DNA from: Daphnia pulex | Taxonomy: Eukaryota > Arthropoda > Branchiopoda > Diplostraca > Daphniidae | DNA length: 64,000 nt | Reading direction: 5' to 3' | Assembly: GCF_021134715.1 (NCBI RefSeq) | Contig: NC_060019.1 | Location: 12,352,001-12,416,000, forward strand | Part shown: positions 12,728-25,200 of the stretch, piece by piece | Layout of the letters: every line of letters begins with the position of its first letter | How positions within the stretch are numbered: position 1 is the stretch's first letter | Translations under genes and position numbers: made by a program | The notes under the pieces: generated by a model | Seen by the model: the letters and a program-made list of their open reading frames with translations, nothing else | What the model was told of the DNA's origin: nothing | The model's database searches: none

Positions 12728-14710
12728 CTACTTTGGGAAGGCAAGCGACTTCAACGGGCCATTGACCGACTTCAAGGCTTCGAAGTGTTTCCGTGCAAAG
12801 AAAGTAAAGATGTCAGGGAAAAGGAAGCATGTCGTCTCGCAAAAGGAAAGCTATATAGAGAAACGAAATGGAAAGAATTTGATTGTTGAAAACAGGGAAA
12901 AGAATATCTAATTAAAGCAAAGATAATAAACAAAATAATACCATTAGTTTGTGGTACCAAAATGAAGCAGTGCGTGACTCTAACCCAAGTGTTCGGAAAT
13001 TGGCTTCAACGAAGTCTTGCGGATTAGGAACTGTCCAAGATGATTTACTAAACGAAGTGACACTAAGCATATTTGTCATCACGTAACCGGGCAATACCGT
13101 CTGTGATTTAAAATTAGTATAAATTTGAACGCGCAATTTTTTTAGATATAAATTTTTAAAAATGAGAAAAAGTAATTTTGCAATTACTTGAACTAAAACT
13201 CCAGTGCCGGAAAGTTCAGCCGTAAGATCACGTGAGAATTTGTCGACAAATGCCTATTCATCCAATTTGAAAAAAACAAAAACAATTTAAATCAAAATTT
13301 AAAAAAAGGCATCAATGAGCGTTATGCAGTACGTACTTTGGTGGCGGCATAAACCGTAGCCAGAGGCGCTGTAAATAAAAATTTTGATTAAAAATTTTAA
13401 ATAAAAGTAAATTACTGTAACTGTTTTTATTTTTTTGTTATTACTAGCAAAAGCCCCGGAAATTGATCCAATATTAATGATAACACCTCGACTTTTACGA
13501 ATCATCCGCGGTAAGATCATGTGGGTCATACGTGCCATCGATGATACGTTGCTGTCATTTATGTAAAATAGTTGGTCTGAATTGTTTGAATATCTACATT
13601 TTAAATCTATTTTGAATCTTGAATGTTACCAATGAATAAGATCGTCCAAAATATTTGCATCTTCTAAATCAGTGAATGGTTGGCAAAAGCCATTATTCAT
13701 GCCGACATTGTTGATTAAAATACCAATGTCCACGTCCGCCAGTTCCAAGTCAATGGCCTTATATATCGAACGGTCTCCCGTAAAGTCAATGGCCACTGTT
13801 TTAATATGGACGAATGGGTAGAGAGTTTCTACAGTGAACAAAGGAGAACGGTGTTACTAGCACGGAGAAAATCAACAAATTTCGCTTCCGCGGGAGCAAG
13901 AAGAATCATTTTGGCATACTTATTTCTTTGGCTGTTGCCTGAAGCTTAGACGGTGAACGACTTATGAGGACAACATCAAGTCCTATTGAGGCCAACTAAC
14001 AGAAAAGGAAAATGATTAAGTTAAACACAATGTTGGTAGTACAAATACTGTATAATGTATATAAATTTACTTCATTCATTTGTTGCAAAGCTATAAATTG
14101 TTAAGTCATACCTTGTGTGCATATGCTTTGCCGATTCCGTCTGTGGCTCCCGTGACAACTGAAATGTCAACAAAAATTCTGACTTTAAGTACGTTCAAAT
14201 ACATTTACTAACTAGTTTGTAAAAATGACGCGTAGCAATCATAGCATCACTATTTGATGAATATATTTTGCACGCGTCCTTCTACCCTTTCCTTATGCTA
14301 ACACGCTCAACACAAACACGCTTCATGCATATCCTTTCCACGATATATATGGAATAACGTTTACCAAGGACAAGGCCCCTGCTTTACATGTTCAAAATTG
14401 CCTTAGGCAGGATCAGCGAAAATTATGTATAGCTTGCGACCAACTCTAAACAAAAGCTAATTAATAAAGGAATTCCTATACAAAATAAATTTTGATAAGG
14501 AACAACACGGAAATAGTTCGAAGCAAAAAAAAAAAAAAAAAAATGTTTTTTCTAACCTGCCCAGGGTCCGTAATCCATCAGATTTAAATTCAATTTGAGC
14601 CAGGAACCAAGAAACGTAGTAAAAACAAAGTGGCAAACATTCCAGGTAAATTTTAATGCAATCAGTGATAACATTACAGTGGCAATCCATTCGAGCACGG
14701 AAAATGTCAT
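12728..14710 (-). CDS. HSDL1/3-ketoacyl-CoA reductase-like SDR, copy C
   Basis: Nine exons: 14710-14557, 14158-14112, 13995-13920, 13828-13630, 13551-13445, 13368-13337, 13253-13188, 13100-12942 and 12850-12728, giving about 320 residues. It has an N-terminal anchor (LEWIATVMLSLIALK), GPWAVVTGATDGIG, LINNVGM, catalytic Ser (about 188), YAATK (Tyr about 201, Lys about 205), SWTVPNPQDF and LGLESRTASFWYHK. The SW.VP.P block is closest to vertebrate HSDL1. Compared with copies A and B it has three extra introns: two in the exon encoding the middle of the domain and one after GVLVQ. The last exon (LSFCETTCFLFPDIF to AFPK, then stop) was placed by phase and by similarity in position and length to the last exons of A and B, so it is slightly less certain. 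Confidence 0.85.
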
Positions 14711-17461
14711 CTTGGCGATTCTAAAGTTGCGTGGTGTTTGAAGGTAGACTCCAGTCCACCGGTCGGTTTTTTCTTTTCAAACACAGCTGGAAGGAAAGAG
14801 CAAGCAAAGGGGCGGTTACTCAAGAGGTGCTGTCTAATTTAAGGCTTGGGAGACTCCCATCTCATTTTCAGTCTTTTTATATTTGGCTTTATTTCATAGA
14901 TGCTTATAAAAGACACTTTTACATGGCATTGTGGGCGAATTCAAGGTTACGTCAGACTTCTGTTGAAGCAAAACATTCTTGCCGGATCCGCGAATGGTTT
15001 CCAAGCGAAGCTGTGTGCATTTTTCTGCTGATGAAACTGAGTTATACAACTAAACTCACAATCATAGAAATCAGTTTATAGATGTTATTTGTGGGTTGAT
15101 ACATCTCTATATTAATTCTTTATCTTCTATTCTACATTTCTACTTCAATTCTCATTTATCCGAATCTGCTCTTCCGTCCATTTATCCGGCTGCGTCCGAG
15201 TTCTGCTCTCTTATATATAACTATTAAATTTTGTTTATTAAGTTTTTTGAGCTATCTTTTGTCATTTTATGTTTTATATTTAAAATTACTTCTCCTGGAA
15301 GTGTCTAAAGAGAGAAATATAAGCTATCTAAATTTCACTTTCTAAAATTTCATGTTTTACGTGATTACGGAAGTAACCTGCAGTATTTGTTGCTAAGGTA
15401 GTGCACGGTAGACTGCAGCGCCTGTACAGGTGGTTTTAAGAATTTAAATTTGAAATTCTAAAAAGGGAACCGCGAAGTCTTATACTAACACAACTTGTAG
15501 TCGAAATTTTCAGTCGTTGAACCTCAACACATTCGCTTTCGTTGCGTTTTCCTCGAAAATATAAAACCCGCCGGCACTCGGCAGCACTACTACATTAAAA
15601 TAAGCTTTTGTAATTTACCTTAAAAAATGCTATAGGCTAGTACAGCTTATGATTTTAGTTAAATTTTTATTTTCATTTTCGAAATCGTTCACAAAATTAA
15701 TATATACTAGTCCGAGAATCTGCTACAGTTGGGATAATTTCTTTAATGAAACACACACATATTTGATCGAAATCAGGAACCAGAATTTTTCTTTTGGTCT
15801 GCGTGATCTAAGTATATACCTTTTCACGTTCTTCTTTTATGGTGTAAATCTTATTCAGATAAACATTTTTTGTCATTTATGGGCCATTTCCCGCCGACTT
15901 CAGGCGTCTACGATACCTCCCGCAGGAGAACCCTCCTCTGTGGCTCTTCCCCACGGCAGACTTGCATTTTCGCCGTTCAAAATTGTAATGCTAAAATATT
16001 TTCAAGGTATCCTGTGTTACCGTCTCAGGCTCTATAGTCTCACGCTAGTTGTTGTCTTTATTGACGGGGAAAAATCCCCGAAAATCCCTTAAGGCAAAAT
16101 TATTTTGTGATGGCCATGATAATTTCAATGAACGGACAGCTTTTTGGGGCATTCATTCCCAATTTTAGCTGCCAAAATCACATCAGCGAAACTTAAATTG
16201 CTATCTCAGTTAATTCAATAGGGCAAAGCCCGATTTCAATGCATGAAGCTGACGTTATGCTGCAGTATAGCGACCACCTTAGCGGTCACTCGTTCGGACT
16301 CTTTCCCCCAAATCAACCTTGTTCCCGTCAATAAAGTTCCCTGATTACGTCTTGTGAACAATTGTAAACAAAGAAATGGCCTCTAAAACCAACAGCTGTA
16401 CCATCATATTATTATGGCCTTGTGCGGATGTGGCCGGCAGACTTGCCGGATTCGAAATTTGAAAAATAATCGCGGTTGAAAATTCTAATAAAAATTTTTT
16501 TAAATTATTTGTTAGCGCTAGAAATAATCGCCTGACAAGTCTCACGAAGTGCACCAGGGGTGCATCTGTTTTTAATCACGTGGCAGTTCTCAAATAACAC
16601 CATTCTTGAATAAGTTCTAAAGTATTAAGTTTAAACTCCTATTAGAGTTTGGAGCTACTGTATGCGTGTCGTTATCTCGTCACATATGACGTTCCTTTAA
16701 AACCACTTATTCTTATAAGGCTTGACTCTTGAGCGCCATTCACGGATACACGGGGATTTATGAACTTGACAAAACTATCGGTAGATGAGAAAGCAATTTC
16801 TAGACATTTCTCGATTGACTATGCAAGCTGATACAAGGATAAAGAAAAAAGGTGGCAAGCTGGCAGAAGAAAGATGGCTGTTTTTAAAACACTTCAATTT
16901 TGTAAGAGTTATTACACTATTAACTCTGAGCGCTACCTTAGACAGACTACACCGTCGTTAATTTCATTGAATACTATCACCCCATAAGCACATGTAAAAA
17001 CCGGTTATTTCAAAAACCATTAAAAAAATTTTTGAATTGAATTGAATTTTGCGATATAGTCCATGCTCAATTTTCACATCGATTTTGTCTTAGTGTTCGC
17101 TGTTCTTCGGTATTCCGACCAATTTTTTCAATTGTTGTGACTCCTTTTAAACCAAGAAGGACCAGCAGGGCACGGTTGCTTCATAAATTTGATTGTGTTT
17201 GATTTGATATTTTATCGTTTCCGAGAGACTCGTTTGGAATGCGCCGCCCACATACAAAACCAAATTTTCTCTGATCCTCGTTTCAATTTTCTCTTCATAG
17301 ATGGCGTTATCGACCAATAACAAAAGCAAGTGACAGTTTTGGTTACTATTAGTTACTGCATATGCATGGCTAGTCTACTGAATTTAGAAAGCAAATGTAA
17401 GAACACGATTGACACGAACAAATTTGGTATCTGATAAACCTGCGTGGAACTTAGTTAAGGG
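14711..17461. other. Intergenic stretch with a possible small inverted-repeat element
   Basis: No supportable gene. The 147-codon open frame at 15649-16092 lacks family features and has AT-rich composition with a late GC-richer block. A TATAAAA at about 15560 (+) lies in promoter-like sequence with no gene I can attach. A 13-bp inverted repeat brackets 16056-16336. Confidence 0.5.
16056..16336. mobile_element. Possible MITE-like element (13-bp terminal inverted repeats)
   Basis: CTTTATTGACGGG at 16056-16068 is matched exactly in reverse complement at 16324-16336, 281 bp outer span. No long open frame lies between. I see no clear target-site duplication, so element status is only suggested. 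Confidence 0.3.
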
Positions 17462-18813
17462 ATGAAAAGCCACGAAATCCAGGCGTGTTCTTTTTCTGAA
17501 TGGTATCCACTGTTCAAGAAGGTGACGTTTCCTAGCAAAATTATTCCGTTAACTCAAGAGTTTGTCGACTACCTGCTCGCCGATAACTTGGTGTTGCGCA
17601 GCGATCAAGCGTTGCTTACATATTCCCGTGATGACTCCAGTGATTCTGAAGATGATGAAGAAGGTTGGGCTAAGGCAGAAAGCGAGACACCTACACTTGA
17701 GGTTTTAATTATTAGCATTTTGGTTTTTCTGTATTTTATAATTCTCGCTTTTCTAGGCCCCACATTTTGAAGACATTGACAAAGAGATTACCACAGCAAT
17801 AGCTGAATTTGGTGGTAAAGCCTTTATAAAATTAAACTGGAGTTCTCCCAAGGTTGTGTTAATATTTTTTATTTCTAACTTAAATTTTCATATTATCATC
17901 GAGGTATTATGAATTCTGCAGGATGCTGCTTGGATTGCATTAAATAATTCTCTTCAGTGTCACATGTCTGCTGATGTACATCTACTGCTGAAAAGCTCTG
18001 ATTTTATTCTTCATGATCTGACTGAGCCATTCAAAGTAATATTGTTCAACATCAATTAATCAGCGACTTTATACAACAAACTCATCAGCCACTTTATTAC
18101 AGGAATGTGAAGATCAAAATGTCAATCAAACTCCTGTGAAGTATAATCTTGTTTTGAGAAAGTGGGTTGAAATAAACCCTGTGAATGAATTCCGTTGTTT
18201 TGTCCAGAATAAAAATCTAATAGGTAACGTTAGTGGTTTTACATCATGTTTCAAATTTAAAACATTGATTCTAATTGTGTCAATTAGGAATTTCACAGAG
18301 AGATGATACTCAGTTTTCTCCCTTCATTGAAAAAGAAAAAGAAGACATAGTTCGTGACATTGTCAGTTTTTTCAAAGAACAGATCCGTCCTAAATTTCAC
18401 CTCGACAACTATGTGATGGACGTATTTCGACAACGAAAGGATAAAATTGTTTTGATCGATTTTAATCCTTATGGAGTTATCACAGACTCTTTGTTGTTCG
18501 ACTGGAATGAAGATTTGCTACAGATAAGCGAGGCTTCAAAGACAACATCGCCTTCCGATTGGTAATTACTTCAGCTTGATTTTAAAATCGTCACAACTTA
18601 TAATTAATTCAATTTGTTCTTATTCTCAGCGCTAGCGCTACGCCCGATTTTCGCTTCATTCCCGAAGAATCAGGGATCCGTAGCAATCCACTCCGTCGTT
18701 ATTGCGTTCCGGAAGATATAGCCCATTTAACGTCGGGTGAAGATCCTTTCAAACTGATGGACCTTCTGAAATTGCGATCAGGGACCCAAGAAGATAATGC
18801 CGATAGTGACTGA
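17462..18813 (+). CDS. CDC123: CDC123 family protein (eIF2 assembly chaperone)
   Basis: Six exons: 17462-17701, 17757-17852, 17922-18035, 18103-18223, 18288-18561 and 18630-18813, giving 342 residues against 336 in human. The opening CSFSEWYPLFKKVTFPSKII and LTQEFVDYLLAD, the GGKAFIKLNWSSPKDA block, LVLRKWVEINPVNEFRCFV and KIVLIDFNPYG are diagnostic for the D123/CDC123 family. Family members have an ATP-grasp-like fold and promote assembly of the eIF2 alpha/beta/gamma complex in the cytosol, supporting translation initiation and cell-cycle entry. An acidic insert (DDSSDSEDDEEGW) lies at about residues 57-70, as in orthologs. All splice sites are GT-AG and in phase, and no damage is visible. 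Confidence 0.95.
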
Positions 18814-21800
18814 CAATTTTTGGTTGTATAAATCTTGTGGTTTCACGTATTCATGGGAATACAACTCATACAATATATGCACACTATAAATTCAACGATT
18901 CAATTCAATTCGGAATTTGTTCTAAGGTCTATAAATACATATATAAGAATTTTCTCACTAAGTTTGATTGAGTACTAAGTAACGACGAAAGTGTCTGTGT
19001 TATCTCGGATTGTGATCGATTTCGATGATTTAGAGAAGATTCTCAACCAAAACAAAAGTGAATGTGCGATACAAAGGCGCATGCCGCCCAAGTTTCATGG
19101 GTGAATGAAAGTCAGGATAGGCAACACTAACTTTCACCTTTTCGTTTTCCTACGTGCTAGTAACCCTTTCAAGGACGAACAGTGCCTAGAACATCCGAAG
19201 CGATTTGTGTGGCGCAAACTGCGGTCCACCGCAAACAGCAGAAACAGATGATGAGAGCGACAGATGGTCTCGGCGTCCTCCCTCCTACTGTCATACGCAC
19301 CGAATGGGAGGCGTGTACATGCTCCTGCATGATTGGGTGTCGATAAATAATTTTCTATTTCACTCAAAATTTTTCGAGGGTCGTCAACTTTCGATCGCGG
19401 CGTATATAATAGGTTACAGTGGCCTAGCATTATGCAACTCCTGGGTTTCTCTATGGTGTCATTTTCCCTTTTTTTTGTTTCACTGGTACTCACATATAAT
19501 TGTTTACTCTCCATTGTTTTGCGAGCATGTGAACTGGAACAGTTCTCATCTAGCTATGAGTAGAAATGATTGGATAGCTTATCAAATTCGCTACAACAAA
19601 TGGCCGAAATGATTTTACTCTCGAGGGCGTCCAGTACGTTTAGTGTATGTATACAAATCTCGCGTTAAATCTCAAACGAATAATTCGAGTTATTCAACCG
19701 TGATGCGATGGAAATAGGTGTAGGTATACATGTCTATGTGTTTGTGGGTAAAAGAATGAACCGACTCTAGCCGCGGTACGCAGACCAAATAAAGACGACG
19801 CGTCAGCACCACTTGATTTAATCGTGAGAATACACCGACCAACTTGATGAAGTTCTCTTTGTTACTTCTCGGTTTTATTTTATTTTATTTTTTCAAAGAA
19901 GACTAAGAGCATTGCTGACACGAGAAGAGGAGCAGGACAGCTGCCGTCGAGCACTATAGGTTTTTTTCGTCCTTGAGAAATGTGTGAAAGACCCCAAAGT
20001 GTGTAGTATGTGTGCCTGTTTGTGTCGTGCTCTACCAATAGTTTTGCCGCTGTTTCTTTTCCCTTTTTTCTCTCTTGTGGCTTGGTCGTACAATAGCAGA
20101 TTTTTTTTTATCGATGGAAAATAAAAAGGAGTTGGGAATGGAAGACAACCAGCCGAAGTAAAGTTGCTCCTCACAGTTGGGTGGCAATCGTCAAGAAGAG
20201 CGGACGTTTTAACAAGATTCCCTTTGATAATTCACGCTGGGACAACAGTCCTGCTTTGAAGAAAGGCTACGTTTACTGGGATTTTATTAATACAGGTAAG
20301 AACGAATTTGACTTGAATTAAATCTTATTAAATTATTTGGATTGCTTATAAAACCGTTTAATTAAAATGTCGAGGGTTTGGTGATCTGATTCAAATATTA
20401 CCATTTAGTTTAGATTATAAATTTCGAATCTCGTTACAATTTGTATTAGAGTTATCGACCACAAAATCCAGCGGATAGTTTTTTTTTTTGTTTATTTGAT
20501 TAAGTTAAAAATATCCTTTTAAGATATTACAAAATTCATTGGTGAGGTTCTGGTCTGAAACCACGACACACGATTCCTTTCCATTTTACCGGTGATTCTA
20601 ATGAAAGAATACTTCTCCAAAACATGTTGTACTACGGTCCACAAAAACTACAGATTGTATAGGCTGTAAACAAACCGTGTGGATTTTTATAGCGGATGAT
20701 CATTGAAAGCGTGCGCCGCTAGTTCCCTTGGGAAATTCGTTCGTTAGAATACCTGTGTTCCGCTGAATGGTGTCCTCCTAATTTTTTACCGTTCCCTCTC
20801 TACCTCTGCTCCGTGATTGGCATCATTTGTAAAAAAATTGCTCAGCACAATGGATGTGAAAACACGCGTCCATTCTGTCATTTCATAACGGAGCCCAAAT
20901 CTTGCCGAATACGCCAGAAAAATAAAAAAATAGAAAGGGAATTTCAAACTTCCTCGAATCGGTCCCTGAACCTCATTGCTCCAAAATTGCACTGTGATGC
21001 GTGCACTGCCATGACGGAATGACTATACGTGCCATTGTCTATTATGCCTTTTTTTTTCCTCCTCAATTCAAACAACAGCGGGAAGGAAATCAAATAATAG
21101 AGGAAGAGATAATTAAAACAGGTGGCCGAGCATCATTTGCATTGCGTAGCGCTCTGTAATCATTGCACGGTCGCTAAGTTCTGAGGCTGCACTTGACCGG
21201 ATGACGGGCCTTGATGTCCTCTATACTATACCTTTCGTGTCATTACACCTGGCGCTACTAAACACACGCACAAAAGAAAAAACACTTTATTATTTTATTG
21301 TATACTTATATGTGTCTACTCTCGTTGCTTATTTTACCATGTTAATTTTAAGTTAATTTCATTTGACTTGAAGGCTAGTAATTGATTACCCCGTATCACG
21401 ATGGGTTCAAAGGGTCACACTGTAGTCGCAAAAGTTACCTAACGGTATATTCCAAGCACGAGTTGAACAAAAGCGTTTCTAAAAGCTTTTGAATTCGCTG
21501 CAGTCAGTTATCTCGCAATCCTCAGCAACAAAGGACCAAAGAAAACAGCCCGAAAGGTAACGCGCGTCTCTATATGGGATAGATATACTGCTGCGTATTG
21601 TCTCTATGGGAGATATGGTAAATGTATTGTGATGTGTGCTTTGGTGTTCACGTTTTGTTGAATTTCAATGGTTACCGCAAAACACATTTGCTTGGACAGA
21701 AATCACCATAATGGAATACGTGATGTTTTGTGCATGCAACTATTTGCTATGAACGAACAAGAGATGGGACATGTAGTAAGCCATGTAAGCCATTAAACTG

Positions 21801-22175
21801 ACTATAGACTATCTATTCTCAGTTTCGGTAAGGAACTAAAAGAAAATAATGTCTATCTCATTGTGTATAATTTTATTTTCTACCAAATATTTTGCGATTA
21901 TGACTCGTTATGTTTGATCTTTTCTGGAGACCAGCCCATTTTTCTATATAAATGTTTATTATAAGAAGTTATCATTAAGAATGCGAAGTACTGTATCCAG
22001 CGATAAGATATTAATTATGTACCACAAATAGTTCTCCGATTGTTGTGATGGCCCATTGGGACTTTACGCGCAACCACAAATGACCGCATTTCTATAGAAC
22101 TTTTCCTCTTATAAAATGGTTCTATCAAGGTATTGACTGAAAATAATCTGTTTTTTTTTTTGTTTTTCTTTGCAG
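18814..22175. other. Intergenic/5' UTR region upstream of P4HA
   Basis: About 3.4 kb with no recognised coding exon. A candidate untranslated exon ending at 20295 (TACAG before GTAAGA) could splice to the P4HA acceptor at 22175. The 135-codon plus-strand frame at 19205-19612 has no family features. Confidence 0.45.
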
Positions 22176-22200
22176 ATTATCATTAAACAGAAGAGAAAAG

Positions 22201-25200
22201 ATGGGTCCAATTTTTCTGATAACAACAACGCTGCTGGTGATATTAGGATTCCGGCCAGTTTCCGGTGACATGTTTTCCGCTTCGGCCGATTTGGCAAACA
22301 CCTTTCGCCTTGAACAAAAAGTAGTCAATGTGTTGGGAGAATTGGTGGCACAGACGGAAGCTAAATTATCAATCATTCGACAGTAAGTCCATCATCACCT
22401 ATCATTATTTACGGACATTTTCGCGTAGAAATACAACCGAATCTGATAGTCAAATTACATCACGCTCGTATTATTATTAGCTATCTGGAGGATTACCAGA
22501 GCGTGGTCGAGGAAAAAGCGGCTAGCGAAGAGGAATTCATCGAACGGGTGGCAGGGAATCCCATTCACGCTTACCGATTGATGAAACGTCTTTACTTCGA
22601 TTGGCAGACGGTAGAAAAAGAAATCAAAGCTGACAACTGGCGAAGTATATTTGCGTTTTACAATAGCACTCATCGTGAAATAAAGAAAACATACTATACT
22701 GAAATATTAAAGCTTATTGCGTTCTTGTGAACAACGACAGACGCTCTGCGACAGTTGGAACGCGTTCGCATGGGGGCGAAATTTCCAAAAGAAGAGGATT
22801 TCTTCGGTGCTGCTCAAGCGTTAGTTCGTCTACAAGACACTTACGAGCTGAACATGACTCAATTGGCTCGAGGAAACCTCTGGGGTAGACAAACGCGTGC
22901 AGGTACTGTATAATGTGTGTTTTCATCTTTCAAAGCACTCGTCGTTGATGCGGCACTATTTTACCGCTATCGCTATATGTATTGTGTTCACTTTCCTCCG
23001 TACAGAACTGACCGCCCAAGATTGCTTGTTCATGGGCAAACACGCCTTCAATGCCGGCGCATACGCACGAGCGGTCGAGTGGTTCGAAGAGTCTTACATT
23101 CTAGCCGGACTGGAAAATAACAAAACCATTAGGCAGGATCAGGTGATGGATTTCATTCAGCACGCCATCAACATGGTATGTATTGATTTCTAGCGCTCGA
23201 TTTTGCATGTATTTTTGATCGCGTCATTTTCATTTGATTTTTAGCACGACGACACCTTGCAGCAAACGAAACAACGGAAACCGATGGCCGTGCTATCGCA
23301 CACCAATTCATTCGAATTACCTCTGAGGGAGAGACCGGCTGTTGTCCAACGGAATGAGATTATTCGCAGTCGGAAGTACAATCTCGGGAAACACATCAGC
23401 GATCAGGACGACGCTTCCAACTTTAACGCATTGTGTAGGGGCGAAAGACTACTGGTATGTTGTACAGCAATATGGGATATAGCCTAATTATTGAATAACA
23501 ATTTAATTATAGTAATTTCGGTAGTTTTGGTATAGGATAACATAAATTAATGAATTCGTTTTTATTTTTTGAAGAATGACAAACTGCTGGCGGAGCTGAA
23601 ATGCTGGTACGATACTCGCCATCAGTTTTATTTTCTCCTGATGCCCATCAAAATCGAACAACATTCATTCGAGCCTGCCATTTACACATTTCACGATGTG
23701 CTGAGTGACGAAGAAATCGAAACAATCAAGGAATTAGCCAAACCACTGGTAACTTTTAATTTGAAAAAAATTATCGCTTTGTGCTAAAAACGTGTATCGC
23801 GGGTGTAAATGCAGTTGGCTCGATCTATGGTGCAAGGGAAACTTGGCGTAGGACACGAAGTTTCAAATGTTAGGACCTCGAAAACGGCTTGGCTTCCAGA
23901 GGGTTTACACCCATTACTAAATCGTCTTTCCCGGCGGATTGGACTAATCACTGGCTTGAAAACCGATCCTATTCGCGACGAAGCAGAACTCCTTCAGGTT
24001 TGAATCAAAATTGAATTGTTATGGTAGCCTACAGAGTTTATCTCATTTTAATTATTTTATTTGTTTTTAATAACTGACGACGACTAGGTTGCTAACTACG
24101 GGATTGGCGGACATTACTCACCTCATCATGACTATCTAATGAAAGACAAAGCGGATTTCGAGGTAATACAAATTTGTTTTATTTTATGTCGGTATAGTGA
24201 TGCGCCAGTAGCAAGTTATTTTTTAAAGTTAATTTTCTCCTCGATAACATGTATTTTCATTTTGATAATAATGTTGCAAGCGACCAATAAGTCTCTAAGT
24301 CACTATAGAACACGCCCAAAAGTTGCTTCTTTTCCAGAGTCCAATGATCACGTACAATTTTATACTGACACGATTCTAAAAATTAACGGTCACCTTCAAA
24401 CGACCGCCTTAACTATGGCAGTGGTAAAAGACGATTGAATACGGTTGGATGCATTTTCTCCGTTTACTACTCTTCGATCGCGAAGTTTCTTATTTGATCA
24501 AAACCATCCAAAGAACTGTGTTCCTCTTACTCTCATCTCAGGATGCCCATTTTTATTTGGAATTTGTGAACTATTTTTATTCGCCAGATAGTAAAATGTG
24601 GTCAATTTTTACGATATCGTTTTATTCAACTAGTCAACCATGAAAGTCAAGCTACAATTTGCCACAGACCAGTATCTATAGCTTCTCACCATATACAAAC
24701 TATTTGTTTTCAGTTCGCTGGCGTTCGAATCATTTTTAGTTTCGTGGTTATAAATTAGACATATAATACTTATACTACTGGCGCATCACACATTTCATGC
24801 CTGCTCAATTTATTTTTCCTATACCTTAAACTGTCGACACTGACTATTACAATTGACATTTGACTGTATACGACCCAATGGACCTAATATACTTTACAGT
24901 TGGAAAAGATGCCTCCTCGCGAACTTGCAATGGGCGACAGAATTGCCACTTACATGTTTTACGTAAGTTAACTCTCGTGATTGCTGAAGAAATATAGCCT
25001 ACAGCATAAATCATGCATAGAACAATTCAATTGGGAAAAAGCCCACTGGTGTAGCCACTGGCACGGAAAGTAGTTAGACGGACAGACCCTTTCTCACGCT
25101 TTTAACACGCTGGCTTTGGAAAAAACCAAATCTTAAATCTAGTTGATTTTCTCGTAGTTTTGCCATGTATATAGCATAGCTAACTCTTAGTCGGTTAAAC

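Noticed and set aside
12620-12911. Two plus-strand open frames of about 90 codons
   Set aside because: They are antisense to the last exon of SDR copy C, whose stop and length match its paralogs.
15649-16092. 147-codon plus-strand open frame
   Set aside because: Low-complexity hydrophobic and mixed sequence without domain; its end runs into the inverted-repeat element.
19134-19612. Overlapping open frames of 126 (-) and 135 (+) codons
   Set aside because: No recognisable domain in either and no supporting splice structure.
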